A stretch of DNA of 64,000 nt from DAOPYU01 sp942493245 (GCA_942493245.1 OW818685.1:5580001-5644000), one strand, 5' to 3'; positions 33,237-43,090 are shown, counted from the stretch's first letter. The notes: a model not told the origin generated them from the sequence alone. Numbers and translations are program-made.

Positions 33237-35981
33237 ATGACTACGACTCCCCCCCCCTCCAAAACCCCCAAAACTCCCAAAACGGCCAAGCGCACGGTCA
33301 AAACCGCTGCCAAAGCCGCCAAGCCGAAAGCGGCCGTTCGCCGGACCAGGTCCTCGGACGACGAAGTCGTCGAGATGACGACGGCCAAGCCCGCAAAAGC
33401 CAGGGCTAAAGCCAAAACAGCCAGCGCTTCGGGACGCAACCTCGTCATCGTTGAGTCGCCCGCCAAGGCTAAAACCATTGAACGGTACCTCGGCAAAGAC
33501 TACAAAGTCCTCGCCTCCGTCGGGCACGTCATAGACCTGCCCCCGTCCAAAATGGGCGTCGAGATCGAAAACGACTTCAAGCCCGAGTATGTCGTCATCC
33601 GGGGGAAGAAGAAAGTCCTCGACGAACTCAAAGCCGCCGCAGCCCACGCTCCGGCCGTTTACCTCGCCACCGACCCTGACCGCGAAGGAGAAGCGATCGC
33701 GTGGCACGTGGCCAACTACCTCAAGTTCCCCGAGGAAAACCTTCACCGCGCCACCTTTAATGAAATCACCAAGAACGCCGTTCAGGCGGCCATCGCCAAC
33801 CCCTCACGGGTGAACGAAAGCCTCTGCATGGCCCAGCAGACCCGACGCATCCTCGACCGGCTGGTGGGCTACCAGATCAGCCCCCTTCTCTGGCGCAACG
33901 TCCAGAGGGGCCTGAGCGCCGGACGCGTCCAATCGGTCGCTGTTCGTATCCTCTGTGAACGCGAAAAAGAAATCGAAAAATTCATCCCGGAAGAATACTG
34001 GACCATCGAGATCGAGGCCGAGGGGAAAACTCCGCCCCCGTTCAAAATCCGCCTTTCCAAGATTGACGGCGCCAAGGCCGTCGTGGCCAGTCAGGAAGCC
34101 GCCGACCGCGTGCGCTCCGACATTCAGGATCAACCCCTGATCGTCAACGCCATTGTCAAGAAACCCCATCGGCGCAACCCGCAGCCCCCGTTCATCACCA
34201 GCTCGCTCCAGCAGGAAGCCGCCCGCAAGTGCCGCTTCACCCCCAGCCGAACCATGACCATCGCGCAGGGGTTGTACGAAGGGGTGAACATCGGCCCCGA
34301 AGGCACCGTCGGTCTCATCACCTACATGCGTACCGACTCGACCCGCGTGGCCGCCGCTGCCGTTCAGGGGGTGCGCGGTTACATCGAGAAAACTTACGGG
34401 GCGAACTTCCTGCCCGAGACCCCCAACGATTATCCCAGCAAGAAGGGCGCTCAGGACGCGCACGAGGCCATCCGCCCCACCCTCCTCGACCGTCCGCCCG
34501 AAAGCCTTGAGGATTACCTCGACGCCGACCAGCTCAAACTCTACCGCCTCATCTGGAGCCGATTCGTCGCTTCGCAGATGAAGCCCGCCCTCCTCGAACG
34601 CACCACCATCGAGGTGCCCCTGTGCGACCAGCGTTACCTTTTCGTCGCCACCGGCTCCGTCCTCCTCTTCCCCGGCTTTCTCAGTGTGTACGAAGAAGGC
34701 CACGACGAGCGCGACGGCCAGCAGACCAGCAACGAAGAAACCGCCGAACGTCTGCCCCAGCTCGCTCAGGGGGAGCGTCTCGAACGCCGTGGGGAAATCG
34801 AGTGCGACCAGCATTTCACCCAGCCCCCGCCGCGCTTCTCGCTCAGTTCGCTCGTGCGCGAACTCGAGCGTCTCGGCATCGGGCGCCCTTCCACCTACGC
34901 GGCCATTCTCTCGACCATTCAGGAGAAAAAATACGCCGAACTCCTCAAGGGAAACTTCCGCCCCACCGAACTGGGCCGGATCGTCACCGACATCCTCATT
35001 GACAGTTTCCCCGAAATCCTCAACGTCGAGTTCACCGCCGAAATGGAAACCGAACTCGACGAAATTGAAGAAGGTTCGCGCGAATGGCTCGAAGTCATGC
35101 GCGCCTTCTACGAGGGCTTCCGCCAGCGCCTCACCGTTGCCGAAAAGGAAATGAAAAGTCCCCGCGGGTTGGCCGAACCCACCGATATCGTCTGCGATCT
35201 GTGCGGCAAAACCATGCTCATCAAGTGGGGCAAAAACGGTCGTTTCCTCAGCTGCCAGGACTATCCCGAGTGCAAGAACGCCAAACCGCTCGCCTATGAC
35301 GAAGAGGGCAAGATTGTGGTCGAGCAAGCCCCCGCCACCGACGAGGTGTGCCCCAAGTGCGGTGGCACCATGAGCGTCCGCAACGGCAAACGCGGACCGT
35401 TCCTCGCCTGCAACAAGTATCCCGAATGTGACGGCCTCCTCAACATCGCCGAAGTCAAGGACGGCAAGGCCGTCGCTTCCGAAGCGCTTCCCGAGACCGA
35501 TGAAGTCTGCGAGAAGTGCGGTTCTGCCATGCGTGTGCGCAACAGCCGTCGCGGCCCTTTCCTGGGCTGTTCCGGCTATCCCAAGTGCCGCAACGCCAAA
35601 GCCATCGCTGAGGTCAAGGATGGCAAAGCCGTGGCGGTGCAACTGCCTCAGGTGGATGAAAAGTGTGACAAATGCGGCGCGGCCATGATCGTTCGCCGGG
35701 GACCGCGCGGCCTCTTCCTGGCCTGCTCGGCCTATCCCAAGTGCAAGAACGCCAAACCGCTCGAAGGAGAAGAAGCCGAGAAACTCGCGTCCGCTCTCCC
35801 CAAACCCGTCAAACCCCGGGCCATCGAGACGCAGGAGAAATGCGAAAACTGCGGCAAACCCATGATGCTCCGGGCCGGACGCAAAGGCTACTTCCTCGGT
35901 TGCTCCGGTTACCCGAAATGCAAAACCACCCGCAATGCCGACGCCGAGGTGGTCAGTCAGTATATCAAAGAAGAGGAATAA
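33237..35981 (+). CDS. topA: DNA topoisomerase I with basic N-terminal tail and five zinc fingers
   Basis: 914 residues from ATG 33237. It relaxes negatively supercoiled DNA. Residues 1-62 are a Lys/Ala/Pro-rich tail (KTPKTPKTAKRTVKTAAKAA), unlike standard TopA. The TOPRIM domain starts VIVESPAKAKTIERYLG and has DPDREGEAIAWH. The active-site Tyr is in GLITYMRTDSTRV. Then follow QDAHEAIRPT, ERLGIGRPSTYA and MVTEFL-like residues. The C-terminus has five tetracysteine Topo_C4 fingers (CDLCG, CPKCG, CEKCG, CDKCG and CENCG, each closing with C-x-YPxC). E. coli TopA has three such fingers. A C9 run at codons 5-7 (33249-33257) could allow slippage. The frame upstream to 33090 has no homology and lies across the promoter. 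Confidence 0.97.
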   Translation: MTTTPPPSKTPKTPKTAKRTVKTAAKAAKPKAAVRRTRSSDDEVVEMTTAKPAKARAKAKTASASGRNLVIVESPAKAKTIERYLGKDYKVLASVGHVIDLPPSKMGVEIENDFKPEYVVIRGKKKVLDELKAAAAHAPAVYLATDPDREGEAIAWHVANYLKFPEENLHRATFNEITKNAVQAAIANPSRVNESLCMAQQTRRILDRLVGYQISPLLWRNVQRGLSAGRVQSVAVRILCEREKEIEKFIPEEYWTIEIEAEGKTPPPFKIRLSKIDGAKAVVASQEAADRVRSDIQDQPLIVNAIVKKPHRRNPQPPFITSSLQQEAARKCRFTPSRTMTIAQGLYEGVNIGPEGTVGLITYMRTDSTRVAAAAVQGVRGYIEKTYGANFLPETPNDYPSKKGAQDAHEAIRPTLLDRPPESLEDYLDADQLKLYRLIWSRFVASQMKPALLERTTIEVPLCDQRYLFVATGSVLLFPGFLSVYEEGHDERDGQQTSNEETAERLPQLAQGERLERRGEIECDQHFTQPPPRFSLSSLVRELERLGIGRPSTYAAILSTIQEKKYAELLKGNFRPTELGRIVTDILIDSFPEILNVEFTAEMETELDEIEEGSREWLEVMRAFYEGFRQRLTVAEKEMKSPRGLAEPTDIVCDLCGKTMLIKWGKNGRFLSCQDYPECKNAKPLAYDEEGKIVVEQAPATDEVCPKCGGTMSVRNGKRGPFLACNKYPECDGLLNIAEVKDGKAVASEALPETDEVCEKCGSAMRVRNSRRGPFLGCSGYPKCRNAKAIAEVKDGKAVAVQLPQVDEKCDKCGAAMIVRRGPRGLFLACSAYPKCKNAKPLEGEEAEKLASALPKPVKPRAIETQEKCENCGKPMMLRAGRKGYFLGCSGYPKCKTTRNADAEVVSQYIKEEE

Positions 35982-36171
35982 ACGTTTCCCGCCAGCCTTG
36001 GCGGTGACGGTGCGTATCCTCGGCGTCTTCGGCGCCCAAAGTCTCAGAAAAAAACGTATTTCCCGGCGGGGAGCCACACCAGTCCTCCTCGCCGGTTTGT
36101 CATGCAGGGTCATCGGGACCATCAAGTCCGCCATGCCCACTTCACCACCCAATTGAAGGAGCGTTCCACCC

Positions 36172-39100
36172 ATGTCGCATGTTGTCCGCATTCTGGTAAC
36201 CCAACTGATTCTGACCGCGGCCCTTGTTGCCCTGACTGCGCCCCCGGCTTCAGCCGCCGAGCGCAAACGCGAAAGCATCCAACTGGCAGCCGATCCCAGT
36301 CTCTCTCCCGATGGCAAGACTCTGGTTTTCTCCTGGAAGGGCGACATCTGGGCCGTCCCCACCGCGGGCGGCATGGCCCGGCAGGTCACCCGTCACCCGG
36401 CCGACGAACGTCAGCCCAGCTTTTCACCCAACGGCAAGGAAATCGCCTTCACAAGCAAGCGTGAGGATGGCGCTTTGCAGGTCTATGTCATGCCGGCCGA
36501 AGGAGGCATCCCCGAGCGCCTGACCTACCACAGCGAGGGCAACTCGCTCCTGGGCTGGTACCCCGACGGCAAGAGCCTCCTCACCGCCGCCGTTCGCGAT
36601 CACTCCGACCTTGAGCCGACCCGCTTCTACCGCGTCAGCCGTCAGGCGGGCAAGCGCCAGCAACTGCTCTTCGATAGCTACGCTTCCGAAGGCGCCATCT
36701 CCCCCGACGGACAACGCATCCTGTTCACCCGCGAAGGCTCCTCGCCCTACCGCAAAGGCTACACCGGCGCGCGCGCCAGCCAGATCTGGATTTTCGACAT
36801 CGCTTCCCAGAAATTCACCTGGCTCCACCCCGAGAATGAAATCGAACGCCGTTACCCCCTCTGGATGCCCAACGGGGAAGGCTTCTACTACGCCGGACAG
36901 CAATCGGGCAACTTCAACATCTGGCAGCACGACCTGAAATCCAGTGAAGAAAAACAACTCACCTTCTTTGACGACGACGCGACCCTTTTCCCCACCCTGT
37001 CGCAGGACGGCTCCACCCTCGTCTTCCGTCGCCTCTTCGACTTCTATGTTTTCCGCCCCGGCAAGGACAAAGAACCCAAACGCATTGACATCTGGAACGA
37101 CGCCGACAGCCTTCGTCCCAATGTCGAGCGCCGACGCGTCAACCAGGCCGCATCCGCCGGATTCACCAAAGATGGCCTTGAAATCGCTCTCATCGCCGAC
37201 AACGACCTGTGGGTCATGGACACCGTTCTGCGCGAACCCCGCCAGATCACCCGAACCGCCGCCGAAGAGCGCGAAGCCATTTTCACCCCCGATACCAACA
37301 CCATCCTGTTCATCCGCGACGACGGCTACGGACGCAACCTCTGTTCCGCCAAACGCAAAGACGCCGGGAAGGCCTGGTGGGAAAACACCGATTTCTCCGT
37401 GGATCGCCTCACCACCCACGGTCTGGTCAACGGCGGCCTCTCCATCAGCCCCGACGGCAAGAAAATCGCCTACCTCTGTGGCGCGGGCGACCTCTGGATC
37501 TCTGGAATTACCGGGCGCAACGCCTACCGCCGCATCGCTTCGCCCAGCCCCGTCGAGTACGACTGGTCCCCCGACTCCAAATGGCTCGCCTACTCGCAGG
37601 AAAACCAGGACTTCGACCGCGACGTTTTCATCTGTTCCGTGGCGCAGTCCGACCAGCCCCCCTACAATCTCTCGCGCTTCCCCTATTTCGAAGGCAAACC
37701 CGCCTGGTCTCCCGACGGCAAGGTCATCGCGTTTGTGAACCAGTCCAACGAACGCCGCGCCGAGCTTTGCTACGTCTGGCTCAGCGAACAGGAGGAAGAG
37801 GAAAACACCGACGAGCGCGCCCGAAAGATCAAGGAAGCGCGTGAACTCATCGCCAAGGCGCGTCCAAAGAAAGAAGGGGAACAGCCGAAGAAAGAAGGCG
37901 AACAGCCCAAACCTCAGGACGCCAAACCCGAAGACGCTCAGAAAAAATCGAACGGCGAAGCGCCCAAACCCGAAGAAAAACCCGCCCAGCCCGAGCAGAA
38001 AAAAGAAGGGCAGGATGGCGACAAGAAGAAAGAAGAAAAGCCCGCGGAGGGGGTGAAGGAAATCAAGATTCAGTTCGAGACCCTCCACGACCGCATCCAG
38101 CGCCGTTCGATAGACGGCAATATTGGGGAGATTTTCTGGGCGCCCAACTCCAAGGCTCTCGCCTTCACGGGAACCGTCGGCGGGCGTCCCGGCCTCTACG
38201 CCTTCGACCTTCCCGATTTCAAATCGCCCCCCCGTTTCGTCGTCCAGAACCAGGGAAGCAACGCCACCTGGCTTCAGGCCGAGGACCAGATCGTCTGGCT
38301 CGAGGGCGGCGTCCCCGCCCGTATCAAGGGAAGCCAGCAGACCGCCTTCCCCTTCGAAATCCAGAATGAAATCAACCTGACCGAGAAACACCGCGTTGCT
38401 TTCGGCATCGGCTGGCGTTTCATGCGCGATTTCTTCTACGACGGACGCTTCGGCAACCGCGACTGGGAAGCCATTTACAAGAAATACGAAGAACAGGCCG
38501 CCCGTTCCGTGGACACGGCCGGTTTCGCCCGCGTCATGGAACTCATGCTGGGCGAACTCAACGCCTCGCACCTCGGGTTCAGTCCCCGGGCAAAGGAATG
38601 GAACCCCGGCCAGGCCTGGAACGAACAGACGGCTCACCTCGGTGTGCGCTTCGACGATGCCGACAAGGGATCCGGCCTGCTCGTGCGCGACATCCTGCCC
38701 AAAGGCCCCGCCGACAAGGAAACCATCAAGATCCTGACCGGAGACCGTGTGACGCACATTGACGGGGTCGAAATCACGGAGGCGATGGACCCCTGCACCC
38801 TGCTCAATGGAACCCTCAACCGGGACATCCGCCTCACCGTCCTTTCCCCGAAAGACACCCCCACGACCGCAACCGCGTCCGACAAGAAAGACGAATCCGC
38901 CTCGAAAGCCACCCCACGCAAACGTGAGGTGGTCATTCGGCCCATCTCCTACGACGCCGCCCGAGGTCTGGTGAAAGACAAATGGATCCGCGACAACGAA
39001 AAGGCCATTGACAAACTCAGCAGCGGCACGCTCGGCTATCTCCACATCAACGCCATGTCGGGCGAAGATCTGGTTCGCTTCGAGCGCGAGGTTTATGAGA

Positions 39101-39690
39101 AAACGGTCAACAAACAGGGCCTCGTCATTGACGTGCGCAACAACGCCGGAGGCTATGTCGCCGACAAACTCCTCCAGATGCTCTGCCCGCCCCACCACGC
39201 CTACACCCGCCGCCGCAACGACACCGAGGCCGGTTACCTCCAGGCCTACCCCGGCGTCCTCTGGATGCGCAAGCCCGTCGTGGTCCTCTGCAACCAGAAC
39301 AGCGGCAGCAACGCCGAAATCTTCTGCCACGCCATCAAGAACCTGAACCGAGGCAAACTGGTCGGCGTCAAAACCCACGGCGCGGTCATTGGCACCCAGG
39401 AGTGGGGCATCATGGACGTGGGCGGTTTCCGCGTTCCCCACATCGGCTTCTACACGGCCAACGATGGCGAAGACATGGAACTTCACGGCGCCGAACCGAA
39501 TTTCACCGTCTGGCCCCAACCCACGGAACTGGCTTCGGGCAAGGACCGCCAGATCGAAAAGGCCGTCGAGGTTCTTCTTCAGGATGTCGCCGAGCGCCAG
39601 AAACAACCGGCGCCGAAACTCATCAAAGCCACCGAACGCCCCACGGCCTATCCCAAACCGGACGCTATTCCGGAGCCGACCAAGCCCTGA
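36172..39690 (+). CDS. Secreted tricorn-like S41 protease
   Basis: 1,172 residues with a signal peptide (about 1-28, ending ASAAERKR). WD40/PD40 propeller repeats cover about 35-500, with repeated SPDGKTLVFSWKGDIW-type blades. A Glu/Lys/Pro-rich low-complexity insert follows at about 540-625. Then come the rest of the second propeller, a helical segment, a PDZ domain (about 820-915, LGVRFDDADKGSGLLVRDIL) and the S41 core with LVIDVRNNAGGYVADKLL and NQNSGSNAEIFCHA. The probable nucleophile is Ser1046 in GSN; archaeal tricorn has GSD here. VKTHGAVIGTQEW and GFRVPHIGFYTANDG complete the active-site region. It degrades peptides in the periplasm or outside. Monocistronic, ending at a terminator. 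Confidence 0.92.
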   Translation: MSHVVRILVTQLILTAALVALTAPPASAAERKRESIQLAADPSLSPDGKTLVFSWKGDIWAVPTAGGMARQVTRHPADERQPSFSPNGKEIAFTSKREDGALQVYVMPAEGGIPERLTYHSEGNSLLGWYPDGKSLLTAAVRDHSDLEPTRFYRVSRQAGKRQQLLFDSYASEGAISPDGQRILFTREGSSPYRKGYTGARASQIWIFDIASQKFTWLHPENEIERRYPLWMPNGEGFYYAGQQSGNFNIWQHDLKSSEEKQLTFFDDDATLFPTLSQDGSTLVFRRLFDFYVFRPGKDKEPKRIDIWNDADSLRPNVERRRVNQAASAGFTKDGLEIALIADNDLWVMDTVLREPRQITRTAAEEREAIFTPDTNTILFIRDDGYGRNLCSAKRKDAGKAWWENTDFSVDRLTTHGLVNGGLSISPDGKKIAYLCGAGDLWISGITGRNAYRRIASPSPVEYDWSPDSKWLAYSQENQDFDRDVFICSVAQSDQPPYNLSRFPYFEGKPAWSPDGKVIAFVNQSNERRAELCYVWLSEQEEEENTDERARKIKEARELIAKARPKKEGEQPKKEGEQPKPQDAKPEDAQKKSNGEAPKPEEKPAQPEQKKEGQDGDKKKEEKPAEGVKEIKIQFETLHDRIQRRSIDGNIGEIFWAPNSKALAFTGTVGGRPGLYAFDLPDFKSPPRFVVQNQGSNATWLQAEDQIVWLEGGVPARIKGSQQTAFPFEIQNEINLTEKHRVAFGIGWRFMRDFFYDGRFGNRDWEAIYKKYEEQAARSVDTAGFARVMELMLGELNASHLGFSPRAKEWNPGQAWNEQTAHLGVRFDDADKGSGLLVRDILPKGPADKETIKILTGDRVTHIDGVEITEAMDPCTLLNGTLNRDIRLTVLSPKDTPTTATASDKKDESASKATPRKREVVIRPISYDAARGLVKDKWIRDNEKAIDKLSSGTLGYLHINAMSGEDLVRFEREVYEKTVNKQGLVIDVRNNAGGYVADKLLQMLCPPHHAYTRRRNDTEAGYLQAYPGVLWMRKPVVVLCNQNSGSNAEIFCHAIKNLNRGKLVGVKTHGAVIGTQEWGIMDVGGFRVPHIGFYTANDGEDMELHGAEPNFTVWPQPTELASGKDRQIEKAVEVLLQDVAERQKQPAPKLIKATERPTAYPKPDAIPEPTKP

Positions 39691-39754
39691 CCCGGCCCGG
39701 ACGGAAGAAAACCGGGAAACGGCACATTTAAAAAAAAGCGAAATCCTTCCACAA

Positions 39755-39796
39755 AACCCGGCTGGCCCCTCACCCGAGCCAGCCGGGTTCATATTT
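39755..39796 (+). terminator. Terminator after the tricorn-like gene
   Basis: Perfect 12-bp stem AACCCGGCTGGC (39755-39766) with 39778-39789, followed by CATATTTT, 65 bases past the stop. Confidence 0.82.
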
Positions 39797-39851
39797 TCCC
39801 CTCCTTTTCCCCCTCTTCCTCATCCTCCCGGGCGAAAGCGCGGTTCGTTAT

Positions 39852-39872
39852 CAATTCTCCATTGTCCATTCG
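39852..39872. repeat. Heptanucleotide repeat array 4
   Basis: Three in-phase 7-mers: CAATTCT, CCATTGT, CCATTCG. It lies about 40 bases upstream of the pspA promoter. Confidence 0.65.
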
Positions 39873-39910
39873 CCCTTCCCCTCCTCCCTTTCGTTTTCAT
39901 GCGGAAACTC

Positions 39911-39940
39911 TTGCATAACGAAAAGATCTTGAACTACTAT
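39911..39940 (+). promoter_or_regulatory. Sigma-70-type promoter of pspA
   Basis: TTGCAT at 39911-39916, an 18-base spacer and TACTAT at 39935-39940. About 150 bases of leader precede the ATG at 40092. I see no -24/-12 sigma-54 box of the kind used by enterobacterial psp operons. Confidence 0.55.
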
Positions 39941-40091
39941 GAGTCCGGCCGACACGGAATTGCATGCTCCGGAAAGTCCGGGAGGATCGCCCGGTGTTTC
40001 CGATCTGGAAACGGTGAAACAGCGAATCCGTATAGTTCGACCGAAGAACGCGCCCGCGGTTCGCCCGCGAACATCTCCAGGGAGGAAAACC

Positions 40092-40877
40092 ATGATCCTG
40101 CAAAAATTCTGGCGCGCCTTTGCCGCGCAAATGAACAAAATCGCCAATTTATTCTGGCAGGCCGACCCGATCGCGCAGATGCAACTCGAATACGACAACG
40201 CCGTCGAACAGATGAAAGAGGGACGCCAGGGACTCGAACAGTACCGCGCCCTGGTCGAGCGGGTCACGCGTCAGGTTCGGGGCGACGAGGCGCGTATTCA
40301 GGAACTCACCGCCAAGATCAAGAGCCACCTCCAGGCGGGCAACCGCGATGTCGCCGGAAAACTCGCCGTGGAACTCAAGCGCGCCCAGGACGACCTGAAC
40401 TCGAACCAGGCCCAGCTTAAAATGCACGACCAGAGCTACCAGAACTACCTCACCAAGATCCAGAACTCGGCCAAGAAACTCGCCGATGTGCGCGCCAAGA
40501 TTCAGAAATACGACGCCGAACTCAAGATGAGTTCCGCCGAAGCCGAAATGGCCAAAATCGCCCAGGGGTTCAACTTCGACGTCACCACCGATTTCGGCGA
40601 ACTCGAAAACATCATTCAGGAAAAGATAGACCTGAATCGCGCCAAGGTCCGCGTCACCGCCGACCTTTCGGGTGAAGGCGTCGAAGAAATCGAAGCCGAA
40701 CGCCGCGCAGAAGCCTCACAGGCTGAAGATCTTCTCCAGCAGTTCGAGGTGGATATGGGCCTCAAGACCCCCGAAACCGCCGGTGTCGAGGCCCAGGCCA
40801 AGTCCCTCGGCAAGACCGACACCCAGCAGCAGGAAAGCGCGTTGCAGGAGTTCGAGAAAGAAATCGGGACCAAGTAA
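40092..40877 (+). CDS. pspA: Phage shock protein A (PspA/IM30 family)
   Basis: 261 residues from ATG 40092, chosen for GGAGGA seven bases upstream; the longer frame from 39939 lies in the leader and promoter. The N-terminal amphipathic helix region (ILQKFWRAFAAQMNKIANLFW) is followed by the long coiled coil of the family. This includes the early QMQLEYDNAVEQMKEGRQGLEQYRALVERVTRQV and the helical LAVELKRAQDDLNSNQAQLKMHDQSYQNYLTKIQ. It ends in a Glu/Gln-rich tail. PspA/ESCRT-III-like proteins bind stressed membranes and form rods or rings. It heads the block containing an OmpA-anchored binding protein, ABC importer and AAA ATPase, instead of the usual pspBC or pspF. Confidence 0.9.
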   Translation: MILQKFWRAFAAQMNKIANLFWQADPIAQMQLEYDNAVEQMKEGRQGLEQYRALVERVTRQVRGDEARIQELTAKIKSHLQAGNRDVAGKLAVELKRAQDDLNSNQAQLKMHDQSYQNYLTKIQNSAKKLADVRAKIQKYDAELKMSSAEAEMAKIAQGFNFDVTTDFGELENIIQEKIDLNRAKVRVTADLSGEGVEEIEAERRAEASQAEDLLQQFEVDMGLKTPETAGVEAQAKSLGKTDTQQQESALQEFEKEIGTK

Positions 40878-40924
40878 GGCAAGGAAACTGCTCATGGCCC
40901 GGAGAAATCAAAACAGAGTGTCCC

Positions 40925-40962
40925 GGATCTGGGTTCCCGCTTTCGCGGGAATGACGGATAGG
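40925..40962 (+). repeat. Fragment of the 181-bp dispersed element
   Basis: Only the inner-right motif (CTGGGTTCCCGC, TTTCGCGGGAATGACGGATA) is present, about 50 bases after pspA. The left half and tail are missing. The motif is palindromic and might act as a processing hairpin between pspA and the next gene. Confidence 0.7.
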
Positions 40963-41230
40963 GGGGAAACTCAGAAAAATACCCAAAACCTGGGGGATCA
41001 CCTCTCGGCTGGACAAAGGGGAGTTCCGGGAACGATCCCGTTGTGTGGTATTTTCAGGATGCGCCCGGTATAAACATCCCCGTATTATTGTAATGGATCG
41101 GCATGAGCGGAAACGGGTATTCTGACAGCCGAAAAGCGTGGAGCCAAGGGGACGCCTGTCCCTGAATGGAATTCTGAAACGAAGCGATCGCATCAGATCT
41201 CAACACATAATGGCGGAAGGAGAAATTAAA

Positions 41231-43030
41231 ATGGTAGATGAACAACTCAGAAGCGGCCCGAAGGCCAGTTTTTACGTGGTCCTGCTCCTCGTGGTGATGG
41301 GCCTGGCCGCCTACGGCCTGCGGGACGTCATTTTCCCGAAACCCAAAGGCCCGCAACAACAGCAGACCAAGGCGCCTGCTCCGATCAACGCTGACGACCT
41401 CAAGGCGGGGGGGGATTCCAAGGCCCCGGCCGCAGCCAAGGGCGACTCCGAGGCGCCCGACTCGAACATCCCCACCACGACCAAGGAGTACTCCTTCAAG
41501 GCCTCCGAGAAGCTGCCACCCGTCAGTGGGATCAGCAACTACGACCCCCTCTCCGACCGCACCGTCAAGATCGCCCTGAACGTCTGGGCTGGCTGGGCGC
41601 CCATCATTCTCCAGAACAAAGGCAAAGACCCCGGCGTTCTCTGGAAAACCCCCGGCGGTCAGGACTTCAAGGTCGAACTGGTTCTGATTGACAATCCCGT
41701 GGACATGCGCGACGCCTACGCGACTGGCAAGATTCATATCGGCTGGGGCACGCTCGATATGATTCCCCTCTTCATGGAGGAACTGCGCAAGGACAGCCGG
41801 GTCAGCCCCCGCATCTTCCAACAGATTGACTGGTCCAACGGCGGCGACGGCATCGTGATCCGCCGCTCGGCCGCGAAGGATCCCCAGCGCCCCACGATCG
41901 CCGATCTACGCGGCAAAAAGGTCGTATTGGCCGAAAACTCTCCGAGCCAGTTCTTTGTGCTCAACGCCCTCATCAATGGAGGCGTTCAACCGTCCGAGGT
42001 CGAGTTTATTTTTACCAACGACGCCTTCCAGGCTGCGGCCGCCTTCAACGCCGATAAGAGTATTGCCGCCTGCGTCAGCTGGGCGCCCGACATCTACAAT
42101 CTGACCAAGGTCGCCAGCAACCACCTCCTGGTCTCGACCGCCACCGCCAACAAACTCATCGCCGACGTCTGGTTCGCCCGCGCCGACTTTGCCAAGGACC
42201 ACCCCGACATCTGCGAGGGGATCGTCCGCGGGATCTTCGACGGCATGGAGGCCATCAAGACCGACGCCGGCAAACAGGAAGCCGCCGCGCTCATGGCCAA
42301 GGTGTACAACATCCCCGCCACCGACTGCCTCGGCATGCTGGGCGATGCCCATTCGACCAACTACGCCGAGAACCGCGAGTTCTTCCTCAATCAGAACAAC
42401 CCGGCCAACTTCGAGCGGACCTGGAACACGGCCAACTACCTCTACCGCCACATCGGCAAAATCACCTCCCCCTCCACGTTCGAAACCGTCATGGACTTCT
42501 CCATCATCCAGAAACTCGCCGCCGAACCCAAGTACGCCAACTCGAAAAGCGAGTATGCCGTCAGCTTCACCCCGAAGACCGTCCAGAGTATCCAGGCCGA
42601 GAGTGGGGAAATCCTGACCAAGGTTGTCACGATTCACTTCTACCCGAACAACTGGGATCTCTACAAAAAGGTCACCAAGCAGGAGGGCGGGAAGGAAGTC
42701 GAAACGCTCTATGATCCCAATGTGGACTTTGTGCTCGAAGAGATCGGGAAACTGGCCGCGCAGTACGGCGCCGCGCGCATCGTGATCGAAGGCCATACCG
42801 ACGGCAGCATGAAGGGGCGCGTGCCGGACGCGATGGTCAAGGAACTTTCCTCGAACCGCGCCAACTCCGTCAAGGAGGCCCTGGTCAAGAAATTTTCCAC
42901 CCTCGACCCGAAGCAGTTCAGTTCCGCGGGATTGGGCTGGGCGCGTCCGGCGGACGAAACCGACCCGATGAACCACGCCAAGAATCGCCGCGTCGAGGTC
43001 AAGGTCTATCCGCTCGAGTCCGCCGAGTGA
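41231..43030 (+). CDS. Membrane-anchored NMT1/TauA-like binding protein fused to a C-terminal OmpA domain
   Basis: 599 residues from ATG 41231, chosen for AAGGAG eight bases upstream. One N-terminal transmembrane anchor (about 13-31, ASFYVVLLLVVMGLAAYGL) is followed by a Pro/Ala-rich linker. The periplasmic binding domain of the NMT1/TauA/SsuA type spans about 95-400 (LNVWAGWAPIILQNKG, DMRDAYATGKIHIGWGTLDM, LRGKKVVLAENSPSQFFVLNAL, ACVSWAPDIYN). An OmpA domain covers about 455-599: IVIEGHTDGSMKGRVPDAM, LSSNRANSVKEAL and NRRVEVKVYP, including the Asp and Arg that hold diaminopimelate. It would be tied to both the inner membrane and the cell wall. The permease and ATPase that use it follow. The ligand is unknown. 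Confidence 0.88.
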   Translation: MVDEQLRSGPKASFYVVLLLVVMGLAAYGLRDVIFPKPKGPQQQQTKAPAPINADDLKAGGDSKAPAAAKGDSEAPDSNIPTTTKEYSFKASEKLPPVSGISNYDPLSDRTVKIALNVWAGWAPIILQNKGKDPGVLWKTPGGQDFKVELVLIDNPVDMRDAYATGKIHIGWGTLDMIPLFMEELRKDSRVSPRIFQQIDWSNGGDGIVIRRSAAKDPQRPTIADLRGKKVVLAENSPSQFFVLNALINGGVQPSEVEFIFTNDAFQAAAAFNADKSIAACVSWAPDIYNLTKVASNHLLVSTATANKLIADVWFARADFAKDHPDICEGIVRGIFDGMEAIKTDAGKQEAAALMAKVYNIPATDCLGMLGDAHSTNYAENREFFLNQNNPANFERTWNTANYLYRHIGKITSPSTFETVMDFSIIQKLAAEPKYANSKSEYAVSFTPKTVQSIQAESGEILTKVVTIHFYPNNWDLYKKVTKQEGGKEVETLYDPNVDFVLEEIGKLAAQYGAARIVIEGHTDGSMKGRVPDAMVKELSSNRANSVKEALVKKFSTLDPKQFSSAGLGWARPADETDPMNHAKNRRVEVKVYPLESAE

Positions 43031-43090
43031 TTTGATTTCGGTCACGATCGCCGCGATCTCCGAAAGAAACGGCTGGTTCTTCAGGAACCC

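Noticed and set aside
39880..40091. Sigma-54 promoter of pspA
   Set aside because: No GG-N10-GC pair at the expected -24/-12 positions; a sigma-70-like pair fits better and no PspF gene is nearby.
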